A stretch of 45,391 nt of DNA from Cellulosimicrobium cellulans (GCF_006539945.1 NZ_BJNZ01000035.1:1-45391); one strand, 5' to 3'. Positions 16,123 to 25,736 are shown, counted from the stretch's first letter. Numbers and translations are program-made. Notes: a model not told the origin generated them from the sequence alone.

Positions 16123-16440
16123 GTGAGTGCCGCACCCGCCCCGACCCCGCCGCCGGGGGCCACGCGCCCCGAACCCGTCAGCGCCAGCATGCGTCGCGCG
16201 AAGGCGGACGCTCGTTCAGCCCACGTGACCATCGGGCAGGTCCGTGAGGACCGTACGGGCCGGGTGACGATCGACTGCTCGTGCGGCATGTCGTTGACGA
16301 ACGGCCCGGACTGGACCGTCGACGAGCACATCCGCCTTCATCGCGCGGAGGCGCGCTACCTGGCGCTGAGCGCCGTCGCTCCCGCCGGGATGCCGCGCCT
16401 CATCCCGGTCGACGCCGACCGGCTGCCGCGCGTGGACTGA
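16123..16440 (+). CDS. small putative zinc-binding protein
   Basis: A 105-residue protein with a Pro/Ala-rich N-terminus (about 1-25) and a compact segment with CSCGMSL followed by DEHIRLHR. The two cysteines and the HxxxH spacing resemble a zinc finger. No named family is recognised. GTG 16123 is preceded by TAGGCT with an eight-base gap (leaderless). An in-frame open stretch continues upstream to 15826, but only as a shadow of the DUF2277 gene. Unknown function; DNA or RNA binding is a guess from the putative finger. Confidence 0.6.
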   Translation: MSAAPAPTPPPGATRPEPVSASMRRAKADARSAHVTIGQVREDRTGRVTIDCSCGMSLTNGPDWTVDEHIRLHRAEARYLALSAVAPAGMPRLIPVDADRLPRVD

Positions 16441-16443
16441 TCC

Positions 16444-16659
16444 TCAGAGCTCGTCGGGGTCGTCCCAGGACGTGCCCGACGACGCGCCGTCGATCGGCCG
16501 GCGCTCGTTCTCCGACAGCGACTGCGGGGCCTTGGTCGCGTCCCCACCGGTCAGCACGTCACCGACGGGCTCCCCCTCCTCCTCGCGGCGCGGGGACAGT
16601 CGGGCGGAGGCGACGTCGGACTCGTTGAGGTCGTCGCGGTGGTCTGCGTGGGTGCTCAT
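16444..16659 (-). CDS. small acidic, disordered hypothetical protein
   Basis: A 71-residue protein beginning MSTHADHRDDLNESDV and ending SWDDPDEL. It is highly charged with net acidic ends, contains no hydrophobic core, and is probably disordered. The ATG at 16659 is preferred over the farther upstream ATG because the upstream part is Arg/Pro-rich noise. It converges with the zinc-finger-like gene and diverges from glgX. The function is unknown. Confidence 0.5.
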   Translation of the reverse strand: MSTHADHRDDLNESDVASARLSPRREEEGEPVGDVLTGGDATKAPQSLSENERRPIDGASSGTSWDDPDEL

Positions 16660-16865
16660 AGGCACGGGTCTACCAGGTCCGTCGCCGCCATGCACGACCG
16701 TCCGCGGCGCGGCGCGGTCCGGGCCGGCGGCGGTGAGACAGGTGCGTGCCGCACACCGGATGTCACACGCGCTTGGCACACTATTTCAGCGACGTGTCCG
16801 TCGTCACTCGGGGTCGGACGGCTCCTGCGACGACATCGACCCGGGTGCGTGGAATCCTCAGGGGC
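16660..16865. other. intergenic region before glgX
   Basis: The divergent spacer between the small acidic gene and glgX. TTGGCA occurs near 16775 but without a good -10 at the right distance. I see no clear operator or riboswitch. Confidence 0.3.
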
Positions 16866-19061
16866 ATGCAGACCTGGCCAGGCCACCCCTACCCGTTGGG
16901 CGCCACCTACGACGGGACGGGGACGAACTTCGCCCTGTTCTCCGAGGTCGCGGAGCGCGTCGAGCTCTGCCTCCTCGGCGACGACGGCACCGAGACGCGC
17001 GTCGACCTCGAGGAGGTGGACGCGCACGTCTGGCACGTCTACCTCCCCGGGAAGGGCCCCGGGACGCGCTACGGCTACCGCGTGCACGGGCCCTACGACC
17101 CGGCGAACGGTCACCGGTGCAACCCGGCGAAGCTGCTCCTGGACCCGTACGCGAAGGCGATCGAGGGCCGGGTGGACGGCGACGAGTCCCTGTTCTCCTA
17201 CCGCTTCGCCGACGGCGGCGACGCGGTGCCCGCGGACGAGGCCGGGGAAGGCGAGGACCCCGAGGACGCGCCCGCGACCGCTCCCCCGCTCAACGACGAC
17301 GACTCCGCCGGGCACACGATGGTCTCGGTCGTCATCAACCCGTTCTTCGACTGGGGCCACGACCGCCCGCCGAACCGGGACTACCACGACAGCGTCATCT
17401 ACGAGGCGCACGTCAAGGGCATGACGATGCTCCACCCGGACGTGCCCGACGAGCTGCGCGGCACGTACGCCGGGATGGCCCACCCCGCCGTGATCGAGCA
17501 CCTCGTGACGCTGGGAGTCACCGCGGTCGAGCTCATGCCGGTGCACCAGTTCGTCAACGACCCCACGCTCGTCGAGAAAGGGCTGTCGAACTACTGGGGC
17601 TACAACACCATCGGGTTCTTCGCGCCCCACAACGGCTACGCGGCGTACGGGTCGCGCGGGCAGCAGGTCATGGAGTTCAAGACCATGGTCAAGGCGCTGC
17701 ACGAGGCCGGCATCGAGGTCATCCTCGACGTCGTCTACAACCACACGGCCGAGGGCAACCACCTCGGCCCGACGCTGAGCTTCCGCGGCATCGACAACAA
17801 GGCCTACTACCGGCTGGTCGACGGCGACGAGGCGCACTACTTCGACACGACGGGCACGGGCAACTCGCTGCTCATGCGCTCGCCGCACGTGCTCCAGCTC
17901 ATCATGGACTCGCTGCGCTACTGGGTGACCGAGATGCACGTCGACGGGTTCCGCTTCGACCTCGCGGCGACCCTGGCGCGGCAGTTCCACGAGGTCGACC
18001 GCCTCTCGGCGTTCTTCGACATCGTCCAGCAGGACCCGGTGATCTCCCAGGTCAAGCTCATCGCCGAGCCGTGGGACCTCGGCGACGGCGGCTACCAGGT
18101 GGGCGGCTTCCCGCCGCTGTGGACCGAGTGGAACGGGCAGTACCGGGACACCGTGCGCGACTTCTGGCGCGGCGAGCCCTCGACCCTGCCCGAGCTCGCG
18201 AGCCGGCTCACGGGCTCGTCCGACCTCTACGAGCACGGCGGTCGCAAGCCCATCGCGTCGATCAACTTCGTCACGGCGCACGACGGCTTCACGCTGAACG
18301 ACCTCGTCTCCTACGACGAGAAGCACAACGAGGCCAACGGCGAGGGCAACAACGACGGCGAGAGCCACAACCGGTCGTGGAACTGCGGGGTCGAGGGACC
18401 GACGGACGACCCCGAGGTGCGCGCGCTCCGCGCCCGCCAGCGCCGCAACTTCCTCGCGACGCTGCTGCTCTCCCAGGGCGTGCCGATGCTCGCGCACGGC
18501 GACGAGATCGCGCGCACGCAGGGCGGCAACAACAACGGCTACTGCCAGGACAACGAGATCACCTGGATGGACTGGGGCGGCGAGGACGGCCTCGACGACG
18601 AGCGGGCCGCGCTCCTCGACTTCGCCCGCCGCGTGGTGTGGCTGCGCCGCGACCACCCGGTGCTGCACCGGCGCCGCTTCTTCCTGGGCCGCGGCGGCTC
18701 CGGGACGGCCGACGACGAGCTGCCCGACATCGAGTGGCTCGACATCACCGGGTCGCGCATGGACCAGCAGGACTGGGACCACGCGTACGCGCGCACCGTC
18801 ATGGTGTTCCTCAACGGCGACGCGATCCCCGAGCAGGACCGGCGCGGCGAGCCGATCGTCGACGACTCGTTCCTCCTGCTGCTCAACGCGCACTCCGACC
18901 CGCTCGAGTTCACCGTGCCGCCCGCGGCGTACGGGGAGGGCTGGGACGTCGTCCTGGATACCGACGGCACGGTGGACGTCGGCGACTCCCTGCACCCGGG
19001 CGACACGGTCTCCGTGACGGGCCGCAGCGTCATCGTCCTGACCCGCCCGCCGCTGCGATGA
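16866..19061 (+). CDS. glgX: glycogen debranching enzyme GlgX (isoamylase type, GH13)
   Basis: A 731-residue enzyme that hydrolyses alpha-1,6 branches in glycogen and limit dextrin. An N-terminal carbohydrate-binding CBM48-like domain (about 1-160) precedes a GH13 barrel. Conserved sites: DVVYNHT, nucleophile D365 in DGFRFDLA, acid/base E401 in IAEPWDL, and D473 in TAHDGF. An acidic insertion (about 116-146, rich in D/E) separates the CBM48 from the barrel. The C-terminal domain is beta-rich. The ATG follows AGGGGC, a plausible Shine-Dalgarno. Its stop overlaps treY by four bases (ATGA), so debranched malto-oligosaccharides feed directly into trehalose synthesis by TreY/TreZ. The gene is intact. 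Confidence 0.95.
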   Translation: MQTWPGHPYPLGATYDGTGTNFALFSEVAERVELCLLGDDGTETRVDLEEVDAHVWHVYLPGKGPGTRYGYRVHGPYDPANGHRCNPAKLLLDPYAKAIEGRVDGDESLFSYRFADGGDAVPADEAGEGEDPEDAPATAPPLNDDDSAGHTMVSVVINPFFDWGHDRPPNRDYHDSVIYEAHVKGMTMLHPDVPDELRGTYAGMAHPAVIEHLVTLGVTAVELMPVHQFVNDPTLVEKGLSNYWGYNTIGFFAPHNGYAAYGSRGQQVMEFKTMVKALHEAGIEVILDVVYNHTAEGNHLGPTLSFRGIDNKAYYRLVDGDEAHYFDTTGTGNSLLMRSPHVLQLIMDSLRYWVTEMHVDGFRFDLAATLARQFHEVDRLSAFFDIVQQDPVISQVKLIAEPWDLGDGGYQVGGFPPLWTEWNGQYRDTVRDFWRGEPSTLPELASRLTGSSDLYEHGGRKPIASINFVTAHDGFTLNDLVSYDEKHNEANGEGNNDGESHNRSWNCGVEGPTDDPEVRALRARQRRNFLATLLLSQGVPMLAHGDEIARTQGGNNNGYCQDNEITWMDWGGEDGLDDERAALLDFARRVVWLRRDHPVLHRRRFFLGRGGSGTADDELPDIEWLDITGSRMDQQDWDHAYARTVMVFLNGDAIPEQDRRGEPIVDDSFLLLLNAHSDPLEFTVPPAAYGEGWDVVLDTDGTVDVGDSLHPGDTVSVTGRSVIVLTRPPLR

Positions 19062-21709
19062 CGGCGGCCCTCGAAGACGGCGCGGGCGGCGGGCACGGCG
19101 CGCCGCCCCGCGTGCCGGTCTCGACGTACCGGCTCCAGCTCGGCCCCGACCTGACGTTCGACGACGCCGCGCGCCAGGTGCCCTACGTCGCGTCGCTCGG
19201 CGTCACGCACCTCTACCTCTCCCCCGTGCTCCAGGCCGCCCCCGGCTCGACGCACGGGTACGACGTCGTCGACCACGCACGCGTCAGCGACGAGCTCGGC
19301 GGTCGCGAAGGGCTCGACCGCCTGGCCGCGAGCGCCCGTGCGGCGGGCCTGGGCATCGTGCTCGACGTCGTGCCGAACCACATGGCGGTCCCGACCCCCG
19401 CGTGGCACAACCGCGCGCTCTGGTCGGTGCTGGAGGACGGTGCCGACTCGCCCTACGCCCGGTGGTTCGACGTCGACTGGTCCGGGGGCGAGGGCGCGGT
19501 GCTCATGCCGGTCCTCGGCGCGCGCCTGGGCGACGTGCTCGCGGCGGGCGAGATCACGGTCGACGAGGTCGAGATCCCCGGATCGCCCGAACCCCGGCGC
19601 GTGCTCCGGTACTACGACCACGTCTTTCCCGTGCGGCCGGGCACGGAGGACCTGCCGCTCACCGAGCTGGTCGAGCGCCAGCACTACCGTCTCGCGTACT
19701 GGCGCGTGGGAGACGAGGAGCTCAACTACCGGCGCTTCTTCGACGTCGGGTCGCTCGTCGCCGTCCGGGTCGAGGACGAGGAGGTGTTCGACGCGACGCA
19801 CGCGCTCGTGCTCGGCCTCGTCACGGACGGCACGGTCGACGGGCTGCGCATCGACCACCCGGACGGCCTCGCGGACCCGGCACAGTACCTGCAGCGCCTC
19901 GCGGACCGCACGGACGGCGCGTGGGTCGTGGTGGAGAAGATCCTCGCGGGCGAGGAGCAGGTGCCCCCGGACTGGGCGACGGTCGGGACGACCGGCTACG
20001 ACGTCGCGTGGCGGCTCCAGCAGCTCTTCGTCGACCCGGGCGGCCGGTCGGGCCTCGACGCGGTGATGACGCGCCTCACGGGCGCGGCACCAGGAGGTCT
20101 CGGCGCGCTCGTCGAGGAGGCGAAGCGCGAGGTCGTCGCCGGGCCGCTCTACGCGGAGGTGCACCGGCTCACGGACCTCGCGGCCGCCGTCTGCCACGAC
20201 GACCCCCGCCTGCGCGACCACACGTGGCGCGGCCTGCACCAGTGCCTGCGCGAGCTGCTCGTCGCGTTCGACCGCTACCGGGCCTACGTCGTCCCGGGCA
20301 CGCCGCCGCGGCACGAGGCGGTCCGGGCCGTCGAGGAGGCGGCCGAGCGTGCGCGGGCACGGCTCGACCCGCAGCGCGCGGAGACGCTCGACGTCGTGGT
20401 CGACCTCGTGCTGGGCCGAGAGGTCGGCAGCGCCGGCCGGCGCCGCGAGGCACGCCGCGACGAGCTCGTCGTGCGGTTCCAGCAGGTGTGCGGCGCGGTG
20501 ACGGCGAAGGGCGTGGAGGACACCGCGTTCTACCGGTGGACCGAGCTCGTGAGCCTGTGCGAGGTCGGGGGCGAGCCGGACCGGTTCAGCATCGGCGTGC
20601 ACGACTGGCACGCGTTCGCGCAGCGGTTCGCCGCGCTCACCCCGCACGCCCTCACGGCGGGGTCGACGCACGACACGAAGCGCGGCGAGGACACGCGGGC
20701 GGCGCTCGGGGTGCTGTCCGAGGACGCGGGCGGGTGGTCGCACCTCGTGGAAGAGGTTCGCGCCGCGACCGCCCCGTACCGCGGAGCGCTCGTGGACGGT
20801 CTCGCCGAGAACCTCCTGTGGCAGACCGTCGCCGGGACCTGGCTCCCCGACGTGGTCGCGCCGGACGACGCGCCCGCAGGCACGTCGGACGCCGCGATCG
20901 CGCCCGACCGGCTCGTCGACTACCTGCGCAAGGCGCTGCGCGAGGCGAAGGTCGCGACGTCGTGGACGAGCCCCGACGAGGCGTACGAGGAGGCCGTCGC
21001 CGAGCTCGCGCGGCGCGCGCTCGCCGACCCGGTCGTCACCGGGGCGTTCGCCCGGTGGGCGCGCGAGCACCGCGAGGAGCTGCGCGCCGCGAGCCTCGGG
21101 ATCACGCTCGTGCGGCTCACGGCACCCGGGGTCGCCGACGTCTACCAGGGCGCCGAGTCCTACGCGCCCACCCTCGTGGACCCCGACAACCGCCGACCGG
21201 TCGACGTCGACGCGCTGACCGAGCGGCTCGCGCGGCTCGACGGCGGGGCGCCGGCGCGCACGCTCGCGGACGAGAAGCTGCTCGTCACGACGCGCGCGCT
21301 GCGGCTGCGCCGCACCCTCGCCGACGCGTTCGTGGGTGACGGCGCGGGGTACGCCCCCGTCGCGTCGTCGACGCCGTGCGCGCTCGCGTTCGCGCGCACG
21401 ACGCCGGGCGGCGAGCACACGGACGACGTGGACGCCGCGCCCGTCGCGCGCGTCGTGACCGTCGCGACGCGGCTCGCGGGCACCGTCGACCGGCTCGGCG
21501 GGTGGCGCGACCACGTCGTCGCGCTCCCCGAGGGCACCGGGGCCTGGGTCGACGTGCTCACGGGGCGGGAGCACCCGTCCGGCACGGTGCGCGTGGCCGA
21601 CCTGCTCGCCGACCTCCCGGTCGCGCTCCTCGTCGACCGGGTCGGCGCGGCGAGCGCCGGCATCGGCAGCACGGACGTGAGCGGCGAGCCCGCCGGGAGC
21701 GTGCCGTGA
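19058..21709 (+). CDS. treY: maltooligosyltrehalose synthase TreY (GH13)
   Basis: An 883-residue enzyme that rearranges the reducing-end alpha-1,4 bond of malto-oligosaccharides to alpha,alpha-1,1, making maltooligosyltrehalose. GH13 motifs: the opening VPVSTYRLQL, DVVPNHMA, nucleophile D266 in LRIDHPDGL, acid/base E293 in VVVEKILAG, and D539 in GSTHDTKRGED. The C-terminus contains the VADVYQGAE segment typical of TreY. It is somewhat longer than many TreY enzymes. Four-base overlaps with glgX (ATGA) upstream and treZ (GTGA) downstream indicate one translationally coupled operon. A much longer frame starting at 16472 runs across glgX in the same phase and is not a fusion protein. Confidence 0.96.
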   Translation: MTAALEDGAGGGHGAPPRVPVSTYRLQLGPDLTFDDAARQVPYVASLGVTHLYLSPVLQAAPGSTHGYDVVDHARVSDELGGREGLDRLAASARAAGLGIVLDVVPNHMAVPTPAWHNRALWSVLEDGADSPYARWFDVDWSGGEGAVLMPVLGARLGDVLAAGEITVDEVEIPGSPEPRRVLRYYDHVFPVRPGTEDLPLTELVERQHYRLAYWRVGDEELNYRRFFDVGSLVAVRVEDEEVFDATHALVLGLVTDGTVDGLRIDHPDGLADPAQYLQRLADRTDGAWVVVEKILAGEEQVPPDWATVGTTGYDVAWRLQQLFVDPGGRSGLDAVMTRLTGAAPGGLGALVEEAKREVVAGPLYAEVHRLTDLAAAVCHDDPRLRDHTWRGLHQCLRELLVAFDRYRAYVVPGTPPRHEAVRAVEEAAERARARLDPQRAETLDVVVDLVLGREVGSAGRRREARRDELVVRFQQVCGAVTAKGVEDTAFYRWTELVSLCEVGGEPDRFSIGVHDWHAFAQRFAALTPHALTAGSTHDTKRGEDTRAALGVLSEDAGGWSHLVEEVRAATAPYRGALVDGLAENLLWQTVAGTWLPDVVAPDDAPAGTSDAAIAPDRLVDYLRKALREAKVATSWTSPDEAYEEAVAELARRALADPVVTGAFARWAREHREELRAASLGITLVRLTAPGVADVYQGAESYAPTLVDPDNRRPVDVDALTERLARLDGGAPARTLADEKLLVTTRALRLRRTLADAFVGDGAGYAPVASSTPCALAFARTTPGGEHTDDVDAAPVARVVTVATRLAGTVDRLGGWRDHVVALPEGTGAWVDVLTGREHPSGTVRVADLLADLPVALLVDRVGAASAGIGSTDVSGEPAGSVP

Positions 21710-23616
21710 CGACCGAGCCGTCGAGCCCCGCGACCGGTGCCGCCTCGCCCCGTGTCCCCCCGCCGCGGTCGACACCCGTGCTCTCCGTGCCCGGGCCGCG
21801 TCCGGTCGTCTGGGCGCCGACGGCGCGCAGCGTGGAGCTGCTGCTCCCCGAGCCCGGCTCCGGGACGTTCGCCGGCGCCGAGCGGCGCCCGCTCCGCCTC
21901 GTCGGTGCGCACGTGCCCGGCTGGTGGGGCTACGACCACGAGCTGCCGTGGGGCACGGACTACGGGTACGCCGTCGACGGCGGACCGGGCCGGCCCGATC
22001 CCCGCAGCCCGTGGCAGCCCTACGGCGTGCACGGTCCGAGCCGCACGTTCGACGCGGCGTTCGCGTGGACCGACGACGCGTGGGCGGGCCGGGACGTGCG
22101 GGGCGAGGTCCTCTACGAGCTCCACGTCGGCACGTTCACGCCGCAGGGCACGCTCGACGCCGCGATCGACCGGCTCGACCACCTCGTCGAGCTGGGCGTC
22201 GGCGCGGTCGAGCTGCTCCCCGTCGCGGCGTTCGGCGGCGAGCGCGGCTGGGGCTACGACGGCGTGCACCTGTACGCGGTGCACGAGCCCTACGGCGGCC
22301 CGCGTGCGCTCCAGCGGTTCGTGGACGCCGCGCACGGGCGCGGGCTCGCGGTCGTGCTCGACGTCGTCTACAACCACCTCGGCCCGTCGGGGAACTACCT
22401 GCCGGAGTTCGGCCCGTACTTCACCGACGCGCACGAGACCCCCTGGGGCTCGGCGGTGAACCTCGACCGCCCGGGCAGCCGGGAGGTGCGCGAGTGGGTG
22501 ATCGACAACGCCGAGCGCTGGTTCGTCGAGTTCCACGTCGACGCGCTGCGCCTCGACGCCGTGCACGCGCTCGTGGACGAGTCCCCCACGCACCTGCTGG
22601 CCGAGCTCGCACGGCGGGTGGACCGGGTCGAGCAGGAGCTCGGGCGGCCGCTCACCCTCGTGGCGGAGTCGGACGAGAACGACCCGGCCACGGTCACGGG
22701 CGTCGAGCAGGGCGGGCGCGGCATGCGCGCCCAGTGGGCCGACGACGTCCACCACGCCGTGCACGCGCTCCTCACGGGCGAGCGGCAGGGCTACTACGTC
22801 GACTTCGGCTCGGTCGCCGTGCTCCGCAAGGCGCTCACGGGCGTGTTCGTGCACGACGGCACGTTCTCCACCTTCCGCGGCCGCACGTGGGGCCACCCGG
22901 TGCCCGCGGGGACCGACGGGCACGCGTTCGTCGTGAGCGCGCAGAACCACGACCAGGTCGGCAACCGCGCGTTCGGGGACCGGACGTCCGCCACGCTCGA
23001 CGGCGGCGGGCTCGCCGCGGCCGCCGCGCTCGTGCTGGTCTCCCCGTTCACGCCGCTGCTCTTCATGGGCGAGGAGTGGGGCGCGTCCACGCCGTGGCAG
23101 TTCTTCACCGACCACGCCGAGCCGGAGCTCGCCGAGGCGGTCCGGCGCGGCCGGGCCGCCGAGTTCGCCGACCACGGGTGGACCGACGGGGCGCCCGTCC
23201 CCGACCCGCAGGCCCCGGAGACCCGCGACGCGAGCGTCCTCGACTGGGACGAGCGCGGCCGGGGCGAGCACGCGCGGCTGCTCGCCTGGTACCGCACGCT
23301 GGTCGCGCTGCGGTCGCGGCCCGACGTCCGCTCGGGCGACCTGTCGCGCGTGCGCGTCCACGGACCCGGGGGCGTGGAGGACGACGCCTCGGGCGAGGAG
23401 CCGGCGACGGCGTCGGCGCCGCACGGCGGGCCGGCGTTCGTCGTGGACCGCGGGACGGTCGCAGTTGCGGTGAACCTCGGTGACGCGCCCCGGCGGCTCC
23501 GCCTCGCGCTCGGCGGGACGCCGCGCGTGCTCGCCACGTGGGACCCGGCGACGAGCGTGCACCGGCGCGGCGTCGACCTCCCCGCGCGTTCGGTCGCCGT
23601 CCTGGCCTGGGTGTGA
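21706..23616 (+). CDS. treZ: maltooligosyltrehalose trehalohydrolase TreZ (GH13)
   Basis: A 636-residue enzyme that releases trehalose from maltooligosyltrehalose, the last step of the TreY/TreZ route. An N-terminal CBM48-like domain contains VWAPTARSVELLL (about 35-47). The barrel has VVYNHLGPSGNY, nucleophile D284 in ALRLDAVH, acid/base E321 in VAESDEND, and D416 in AQNHDQVGNR, followed by FMGEEWG. The start is the GTG at 21706 that overlaps the treY stop. A frame extending back to 21376 is a shadow of treY. The N-terminal 25 residues are Pro/Ser/Ala-rich. The gene is intact. Confidence 0.95.
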   Translation: MTTEPSSPATGAASPRVPPPRSTPVLSVPGPRPVVWAPTARSVELLLPEPGSGTFAGAERRPLRLVGAHVPGWWGYDHELPWGTDYGYAVDGGPGRPDPRSPWQPYGVHGPSRTFDAAFAWTDDAWAGRDVRGEVLYELHVGTFTPQGTLDAAIDRLDHLVELGVGAVELLPVAAFGGERGWGYDGVHLYAVHEPYGGPRALQRFVDAAHGRGLAVVLDVVYNHLGPSGNYLPEFGPYFTDAHETPWGSAVNLDRPGSREVREWVIDNAERWFVEFHVDALRLDAVHALVDESPTHLLAELARRVDRVEQELGRPLTLVAESDENDPATVTGVEQGGRGMRAQWADDVHHAVHALLTGERQGYYVDFGSVAVLRKALTGVFVHDGTFSTFRGRTWGHPVPAGTDGHAFVVSAQNHDQVGNRAFGDRTSATLDGGGLAAAAALVLVSPFTPLLFMGEEWGASTPWQFFTDHAEPELAEAVRRGRAAEFADHGWTDGAPVPDPQAPETRDASVLDWDERGRGEHARLLAWYRTLVALRSRPDVRSGDLSRVRVHGPGGVEDDASGEEPATASAPHGGPAFVVDRGTVAVAVNLGDAPRRLRLALGGTPRVLATWDPATSVHRRGVDLPARSVAVLAWV

Positions 23617-23630
23617 CTACGCTCACGCCC

Positions 23631-24569
23631 ATGTCGACGACGAAGAAGAGGTCGAAGAAGAAGCACGGCAAGGGCTCGGCGTCCGGCTCCGGCTCCGGCT
23701 CCGGCTCCGCGTCGGCGACGCTCGACGCCGACTGGGAGGTCGCCCCGACCGAGTCGCTGCGCGTGCGCACCGGGTTCGACCTCGCGGCGTTCGACCGTGG
23801 CTCGACCCCGGGCTTCGCGGGCGACAAGGCGGCCGGCCAGGCGCTCGTCGCGCGGCACGCGGACGAGCTCTCCGAGCTGCAGGAGCGCCTGTTCGCCGAG
23901 GGCCGGTCGGGCGGCTCGCGCTCGGTGCTGCTCGTGCTCCAGGGCATGGACACCGCGGGCAAGGGCGGCATCGTGCGGCACGTCGTCGGCCTCGTCGACC
24001 CGCAGGGCGTCGCGCACCGCTCGTTCGGCGTCCCGACGCCCGAGGAGCGCAAGCACCACTACCTGTGGCGCATCCGCCGCGCCCTGCCGGAGCCCGGGTA
24101 CATCGGCGTCTTCGACCGCTCGCACTACGAGGACGTGCTCGTCGGGCGCGTGGACGCGCTCGCCCCTCCCGAGGTGCTCGAGAAGCGGTACGACGAGATC
24201 AACCGCTTCGAGGAGAAGGTCGTCGCGTCCGGGACGACGATCGTCAAGGTCGCGCTGCTCGTGTCCTACGAGGAGCAGCGCGCGCGGCTCATGGAGCGCC
24301 TCGAGCGACCGGACAAGTTCTGGAAGTACAACCCGAACGACGTCGACTCGCGCCAGAAGTGGCCTGCGTACCAGGAGGCCTACCAGGCCGTCCTCGACCG
24401 GACGAGCACCGAGACCGCGCCCTGGCACGTCGTCCCGGCCGACCGGAAATGGTTCGCGCGCCTCGCGGTGAGCGAGCTGCTGCTCGACGCGCTGCGCCGC
24501 CTCGACCTCGGCTGGCCCCCGGCCGACGTCGACATCGAGGTCGAGAAGAAGCGCCTCGCCGCGACGTGA
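23631..24569 (+). CDS. ppk2: PPK2-family polyphosphate kinase
   Basis: A 312-residue polyphosphate:nucleotide phosphotransferase that moves phosphate between polyphosphate and nucleoside mono/diphosphates. Walker A GMDTAGKGG (105-113), the lid-region HHYLWRIRRALP, Walker B FDRSHYEDV (161-169) and the C-terminal KFWKYNP segment fit the one-domain PPK2 family. The N-terminal 35 residues are basic (TKKRSKKKHGKG), followed by a Gly-Ser run encoded by a hexanucleotide repeat (23682-23708). ATG 23631 follows TACGCT by seven bases, so this gene likely has its own leaderless promoter after the treZ stop. Which PPK2 class it belongs to is uncertain. Confidence 0.92.
   Translation: MSTTKKRSKKKHGKGSASGSGSGSGSASATLDADWEVAPTESLRVRTGFDLAAFDRGSTPGFAGDKAAGQALVARHADELSELQERLFAEGRSGGSRSVLLVLQGMDTAGKGGIVRHVVGLVDPQGVAHRSFGVPTPEERKHHYLWRIRRALPEPGYIGVFDRSHYEDVLVGRVDALAPPEVLEKRYDEINRFEEKVVASGTTIVKVALLVSYEEQRARLMERLERPDKFWKYNPNDVDSRQKWPAYQEAYQAVLDRTSTETAPWHVVPADRKWFARLAVSELLLDALRRLDLGWPPADVDIEVEKKRLAAT
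23682..23708 (+). repeat. TCCGGC hexanucleotide repeat in ppk2
   Basis: TCCGGC occurs four times in tandem plus a half copy, encoding a Ser-Gly run in the flexible N-terminus of PPK2. Copy number can change without breaking the frame. Confidence 0.85.
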
Positions 24570-24600
24570 GCAGCGGGACCGTGCTCGCTCGTGCCCGGCG

Positions 24601-25728
24601 TCAGGCCGACGCGCGCGCGACCGCGCGACCGTCCTCGGCGAGCGCGCCGAGGCGGGAGAGCGCGCGGTAGTACTTCTTGCGGTACCCGCCGCGCAGCATC
24701 TCCTCCGTGAACAGGCTCCGCTCACCCGCGTAGTCGCCCGACCCGGCGAGCAGCACCGGCACGTCGCGGTCGTAGAGACGGTCGACGAGGACGACGAGGC
24801 GCAGCGCGGCGGACTGCTCGGTCACGGTGTGCACGCCGGTGAGCGCGACGACCTCGACGCCGTCGAGCAGCGCGCGGTAGCGGCTCGGGTGCACCTGGGA
24901 GAGGTGCCCGAGCAGGTCGTCGAACGCGTCCAGCGTGGCACCGGGCCGGCCGGCGACGGCGTCCCGCACGGCGTCCTCGGGGAGCGGGGCGGAGTCGGTG
25001 ACGACCGCGCGGTGGCGGTAGTCCTCGCCGTCGACGCGCAGGACCTCGAACCGGGCCGCGAGCGCCTGGATCTCGCGCAGGAAGTCCTCGGCGGCGAAGC
25101 GGCCCTCGCCGAGCGCCTCGGGAAGCGTGTTCGACGTCGCCGCGAGCGCGACGCCGCGGTCGGCGAGCTCGCGCAGGAGGCGCGACATGAGCACGGTGTC
25201 GCCCGGGTCGTCGAGCTCGAACTCGTCGATGCACACGAGCTGCTTCGTGGCGAGCGCCTCCACGGTGGCCTGAAAGCCGAGCGCGCCCACGAGGTTCGTG
25301 TACTCGACGAACGTGCCGTAGGCGCTCGCGTCGAGGCCCACGGCGTGCGCGAGGGACGTGAGGAGGTGGGTCTTGCCGACGCCGAACCCGCCGTCCATGT
25401 ACACCGCGGGCGCGCTCCTCTTCCGGCCGCCGAACAACCCCTTGCGGGCGGGCTTCGCGACGGCGACCGCGACCTCCTCGAGCCGCGCGACGGTGCGCGC
25501 CTGGCTCGGGTACGCGGGGTTCGCGCGGTAGGTCGAGAAGCGGGCGTCGGCGAAGTGTCGCGGCGGCAGGAGGTCGGCCAGGAGTCGCGCGGGCGGGACG
25601 GACGGGCGGACGTCGGCGAGGGCGCGCGCACGTCCGGGCACGGCGGGAGTCGCGTCGGAGGCCGACGCGCGGGCGGTGCCGGGGAGGGCTGCCGGGGCCG
25701 AGGCGCCTCCGGCGACGGGCGCAGTCAC
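24601..25728 (-). CDS. zapE: ZapE/AFG1-family cell-division ATPase
   Basis: A 375-residue AFG1-like P-loop ATPase. Walker A GGFGVGKTH (113-121), Walker B CIDEFEL (166-172), sensor-like AATSNTLPEAL, then a family-typical C-terminal half (VDRLYDRDVPVLL). In gammaproteobacteria ZapE acts at the Z-ring; in actinobacteria the role is less clear. The GTG at 25728 is chosen over the upstream ATG (25833) because TAGGCT lies eight bases before it and the divergent gene occupies the upstream sequence. It converges with ppk2. The first 45 residues are Ala/Pro-rich and poorly conserved. Confidence 0.88.
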   Translation of the reverse strand: MTAPVAGGASAPAALPGTARASASDATPAVPGRARALADVRPSVPPARLLADLLPPRHFADARFSTYRANPAYPSQARTVARLEEVAVAVAKPARKGLFGGRKRSAPAVYMDGGFGVGKTHLLTSLAHAVGLDASAYGTFVEYTNLVGALGFQATVEALATKQLVCIDEFELDDPGDTVLMSRLLRELADRGVALAATSNTLPEALGEGRFAAEDFLREIQALAARFEVLRVDGEDYRHRAVVTDSAPLPEDAVRDAVAGRPGATLDAFDDLLGHLSQVHPSRYRALLDGVEVVALTGVHTVTEQSAALRLVVLVDRLYDRDVPVLLAGSGDYAGERSLFTEEMLRGGYRKKYYRALSRLGALAEDGRAVARASA

Positions 25729-25736
25729 GAGGATCC

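Noticed and set aside
16472-21709. A 1745-codon open frame that would fuse a long N-terminus to TreY
   Set aside because: The part before 19058 is an Arg/Pro-rich shadow of glgX in another phase; only the TreY part has family motifs.
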